This document shows positions 61,885 to 64,000 of a stretch of DNA of 64,000 bases, piece after piece; positions within the stretch are counted from its first letter, which is position 1; the number at the start of each line of letters is the position of its first letter. A model generated the notes under the pieces. It worked only from the letters and a program-made list of their open reading frames with translations. It was not told the origin of the DNA and made no database searches. The position numbers and the translations under genes were made by a program. Location of the stretch: positions 124,001-188,000 of the forward strand of contig NZ_SMNQ01000008.1 in assembly GCF_004353505.1 (NCBI RefSeq), read 5' to 3'. This DNA comes from Streptomyces sp. WAC05374 (GTDB taxonomy: Bacteria; Actinomycetota; Actinomycetes; Streptomycetales; Streptomycetaceae).

Positions 61885-63108
61885 GTGGCAGCCACCCCCG
61901 CCCCCCCACAGGCGCCTCCGAAGCCCACCTGGGACCCCAGGGAGCCCGTCCGCCCCTGGCTGCGCCCGACGATCCGCATACGGCTCACGCTGCTGTACGG
62001 CGGGATGTTCCTGATCGCCGGCATCCTGCTGCTGTCGATCATCTACCTGCTGGCCGCGCAGGCCCTGCACATCGGCAGCGAGCTGCCGTTCAAGATCGTC
62101 AACGGCCAGGTCACCAGCAACGTCTGCAACTTCCCCGTGCGCGCCGAACCGGACGAGTTCAACCGTGCGATGAACGCCTGCGTCAACCAGCAGCGCCAGC
62201 ACGCGCTGGACGACCTGCTGCGCCGCTCGCTCTTCGCCCTCCTGGGCCTGAGCGTCATCGCCTTCGCCTTCGGGTACGCGATGGCGGGCCGCGTCCTGTC
62301 GCCGCTGGGCCGCATCACGCGCACGGCCCGCAACGTGGCCGGTACGGACCTGTCCCGCCGGATCGAGCTGGACGGCCCGGACGACGAGCTCAAGGAGCTG
62401 GCGGACACCTTCGACGACATGCTGGACCGGCTGGAGCGGGCGTTCACCGCGCAGCAGCGGTTCGTCGCCAACGCCTCGCACGAGCTGCGCACGCCGCTGG
62501 CGATCAACCGCACCCTGCTGGAGGTCCACCTCTCGGACCCCGGGGCGCCGGTCGAGCTCCAGCAACTGGGCAAGACGCTGCTGGCCACCAACGAGCGCAG
62601 CGAGCAGCTCGTGGAGGGCCTGCTCCTGCTGGCCCGCAGCGACAACGAGATCGTGGAGCGCAAGCCCGTGGACCTGGCGGAGGTCGCCTCGCGCGCCATC
62701 GACCAGACCCGGGCCGAGGCCGACGCGAAGGGCGTGGAGGTCCGCGGCGAGCGGGCCCCGGCCGTCGTCCAGGGCAATGGCGTCCTGCTGGAGCGGATCG
62801 CCCTGAACCTGGTGCAGAACGCCGTCCGCTACAACGTCGACGAGGGCTGGGTGGAGGTCACCACCGAGACCCAGGCCGGGCAGGCGGTGCTGGTGGTGTC
62901 GAACACCGGACCGGTGGTTCCCGCGTATGAGATCGACAACCTCTTCGAGCCGTTCCGGCGGCTGCGGCAGGAGCGGACCGGCAGCGACAAGGGCGTCGGG
63001 CTCGGTCTGTCGATCGCCCGGTCCGTCGCGCGGGCTCACGGGGGACGTATCATCGCGGAGCCCCGCGAGGGCGGCGGCCTCGTCATGCGCGTCACACTTC
63101 CGCTGTGA
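61885..63108 (+). CDS. cutS: Sensor histidine kinase CutS
   Basis: 407 residues. Two membrane helices (about 34-58 and 113-136) enclose a small extracellular sensor of about 55 residues with exactly two cysteines, Cys81 (NVCNF) and Cys99 (MNACVN). Then HAMP, the H box SHELRTPL with His199, and an ATPase domain (NLVQNAVRYN, GVGLGLSIAR). The pair of extracellular cysteines is conserved in CutS and has been proposed to sense disulfide-bond formation outside the cell. GTG 61885 lies three bases after the cutR stop, so the genes are co-translated. Confidence 0.93.
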   Translation: MAATPAPPQAPPKPTWDPREPVRPWLRPTIRIRLTLLYGGMFLIAGILLLSIIYLLAAQALHIGSELPFKIVNGQVTSNVCNFPVRAEPDEFNRAMNACVNQQRQHALDDLLRRSLFALLGLSVIAFAFGYAMAGRVLSPLGRITRTARNVAGTDLSRRIELDGPDDELKELADTFDDMLDRLERAFTAQQRFVANASHELRTPLAINRTLLEVHLSDPGAPVELQQLGKTLLATNERSEQLVEGLLLLARSDNEIVERKPVDLAEVASRAIDQTRAEADAKGVEVRGERAPAVVQGNGVLLERIALNLVQNAVRYNVDEGWVEVTTETQAGQAVLVVSNTGPVVPAYEIDNLFEPFRRLRQERTGSDKGVGLGLSIARSVARAHGGRIIAEPREGGGLVMRVTLPL

Positions 63109-63490
63109 CACGCCGGTCGAGCCGTCTTGGTGTTCGCTTTACGCGGAATTTTCGTGACCTGTTCACGGGAGCTCCGTGTGTGATCGATCACAAGGGACCT
63201 TTTCCGGCCATCTACTCTCCGTGATCAAGAATTCCCCCGGAAAACCAGGAAAAGTCCGGGTTTCCAGGGGGTCGGATCACGGGAAGTACACGGGGTGGCG
63301 CCCTCTGGGCGCGGCTTCCGGACCGTGTACGGTCCCGTTCGCCATCCAAACCCGATCACTCTCGAGGGGTCCGGTTGGGTGTCGATTGAGTAACAGACCT
63401 TGATGTGAGGCAAAATCTCCGCCTCAGGTCGGGCACAAGTCCGGCCTCTCACGCGTTACGTGCGCTGGAGACACCGCAACCACCCAGAGG
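63109..63490. other. Intergenic region upstream of the DUF4193 gene
   Basis: About 390 bases without a gene. TTGAGT at 63384-63389 followed by AAAATC about 18-20 bases later is a possible promoter. No terminator for cutRS is obvious. Confidence 0.4.
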
Positions 63491-63501
63491 GGGAGAGCGA
63501 C

Positions 63502-63798
63502 ATGGCAACGGATTACGACACCCCACGCAAGACCGACGACGACGTCGACTCGGACAGCCTTGAAGAGCTGAAGGCCCGGCGCAACGACAAGTCGACCTCC
63601 ACCGTCGACGTCGACGAGTTCGAGGCGGCCGAGGGCCTGGAACTGCCCGGCGCGGACCTCTCGAACGAGGAGCTGGCCGTCCGGGTGCTGCCCAAGCAGG
63701 CGGACGAGTTCACCTGCATGAGCTGCTTCCTGGTCCACCACCGCAGCCAGCTCGCCCGCGAGAAGAACGGTCAGCCGATCTGCCGAGACTGCGACTGA
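63502..63798 (+). CDS. DUF4193 protein (small zinc-ribbon type)
   Basis: 98 residues. An acidic disordered N-terminus (DDDVDSDSLEELKARRN) precedes a C-terminal four-cysteine cluster, CMSC ... CRDC, likely to bind zinc. Conserved across actinobacteria, function not established. GAGGGGGAGAG gives a strong ribosome binding site. The next gene starts 12 bases after the stop, so they are likely in one operon. Confidence 0.88.
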   Translation: MATDYDTPRKTDDDVDSDSLEELKARRNDKSTSTVDVDEFEAAEGLELPGADLSNEELAVRVLPKQADEFTCMSCFLVHHRSQLAREKNGQPICRDCD

Positions 63799-63810
63799 GG
63801 TCCGTCGGCC

Positions 63811-64000
63811 GTGGCAGGCGACACCCCGTCTCGGAAGCGACGCTTCCGGCTCCCCAGGAAGCCGGAGGCGTACCAGGGCGGCACAGGCCCGGCACCAGGC
63901 GCCCACGACGCGCCGGCCGAGCACTCCGCCCTCCTGCCCTCCCCCGGCACGCGTGACGACGAGCGGGGCCCCTCGGCCTCGCTCGCGGCAGCCGGAGGGG
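63811..64000 (+). CDS. Unidentified gene downstream of the DUF4193 gene (partial)
   Basis: The frame from GTG 63811 stays open for the 63 codons visible to the window edge. It begins MAGDTPSRKRRFRLPRKPEA, a strongly basic start, then an Ala/Pro/Gly-rich stretch. No family can be named from this. Position 12 bases after the DUF4193 stop suggests co-transcription. Confidence 0.5.
   Translation, partial: MAGDTPSRKRRFRLPRKPEAYQGGTGPAPGAHDAPAEHSALLPSPGTRDDERGPSASLAAAGG

Overview
The window is a stretch of core chromosome from a high-GC actinobacterium, almost certainly a Streptomyces. Four things point there: very high GC with strongly biased third positions; frequent GTG and TTG starts; Streptomyces markers (whiH beside hrdB, sepH, cutRS, the nrdRJ operon); and a gene order (lexA | nrdR-nrdJ ... 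whiH-hrdB ... parE ... parC ... ptsH ... sepH ... hemH ... cutR-cutS) that, from memory, matches the central conserved region of the S. coelicolor chromosome. I see no insertion sequences, phage genes, tRNA or rRNA genes, CRISPR arrays or resistance islands.

Layout. 0-5 kb: the 5' end of lexA (minus) with an SOS box, then the nrdR-nrdJ ribonucleotide reductase operon behind paired NrdR-box-like sites and ending in a strong terminator. 5-13 kb: small housekeeping genes (TerD-like protein, DUF1152, DUF4937, histidine phosphatase, ADP-ribosylglycohydrolase, a DUF4153/4173-type membrane protein, rnhB, an orphan helicase-tail-like protein), several of which look leaderless. 13.8-24 kb: a conserved hypothetical, a RecQ helicase with a C-terminal phosphoribosyltransferase-like domain, a DUF4192 protein, a glycogen-debranching-like protein, a NUDIX/winged-helix regulator and a one-polypeptide ABC transporter. 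23.8-31.5 kb: developmental and essential regulators (whiH, principal sigma factor hrdB), a secreted trypsin-like protease, a small zinc-ribbon-like protein and parE. 31.6-37.4 kb: a DUF485-acetate/cation symporter pair facing a CitA/CitB-type two-component system, then a CobW-type GTPase. 37.5-45 kb: parC, a pair of M16 peptidases (one with the metal site, one without), a c-di-AMP riboswitch in front of a secreted M23 peptidase, and a GntR regulator. 45-54.6 kb: ptsH (HPr), a GNAT/acyl-CoA-synthetase-like fusion, DUF5998, a phosphodiesterase-like protein, thymidine kinase, a VOC protein, a sulfurtransferase and sepH. 55-64 kb: a membrane protein, an FAD sugar-acid oxidase coupled to an MFS transporter, hemH with an inositol monophosphatase, the cutRS two-component system, a DUF4193 protein and the start of one more gene.

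How the parts fit. The region groups DNA precursor supply and DNA maintenance (nrdRJ, tdk, rnhB, recQ, parE, parC, lexA), transcription and development (hrdB, whiH, sepH) and envelope/stress sensing (cutRS, c-di-AMP-controlled M23 peptidase, secreted protease). Most genes are single or in two-gene units. Recurrent themes are: -10-like boxes 6-7 nt before start codons (probable leaderless mRNAs); short GC-rich tandem repeats just downstream of genes, especially in convergent gaps; and long perfect hairpins as terminators. One sequence-quality alarm exists: two poly-C runs (26 and 20 C) at the 3' end of the GNAT fusion gene, which make its C-terminus unreliable. No clearly new multi-gene system is visible; the most interesting leads are the NUDIX-regulator operator, the RecQ-phosphoribosyltransferase fusion, the orphan helicase-tail protein and the intergenic repeat arrays.
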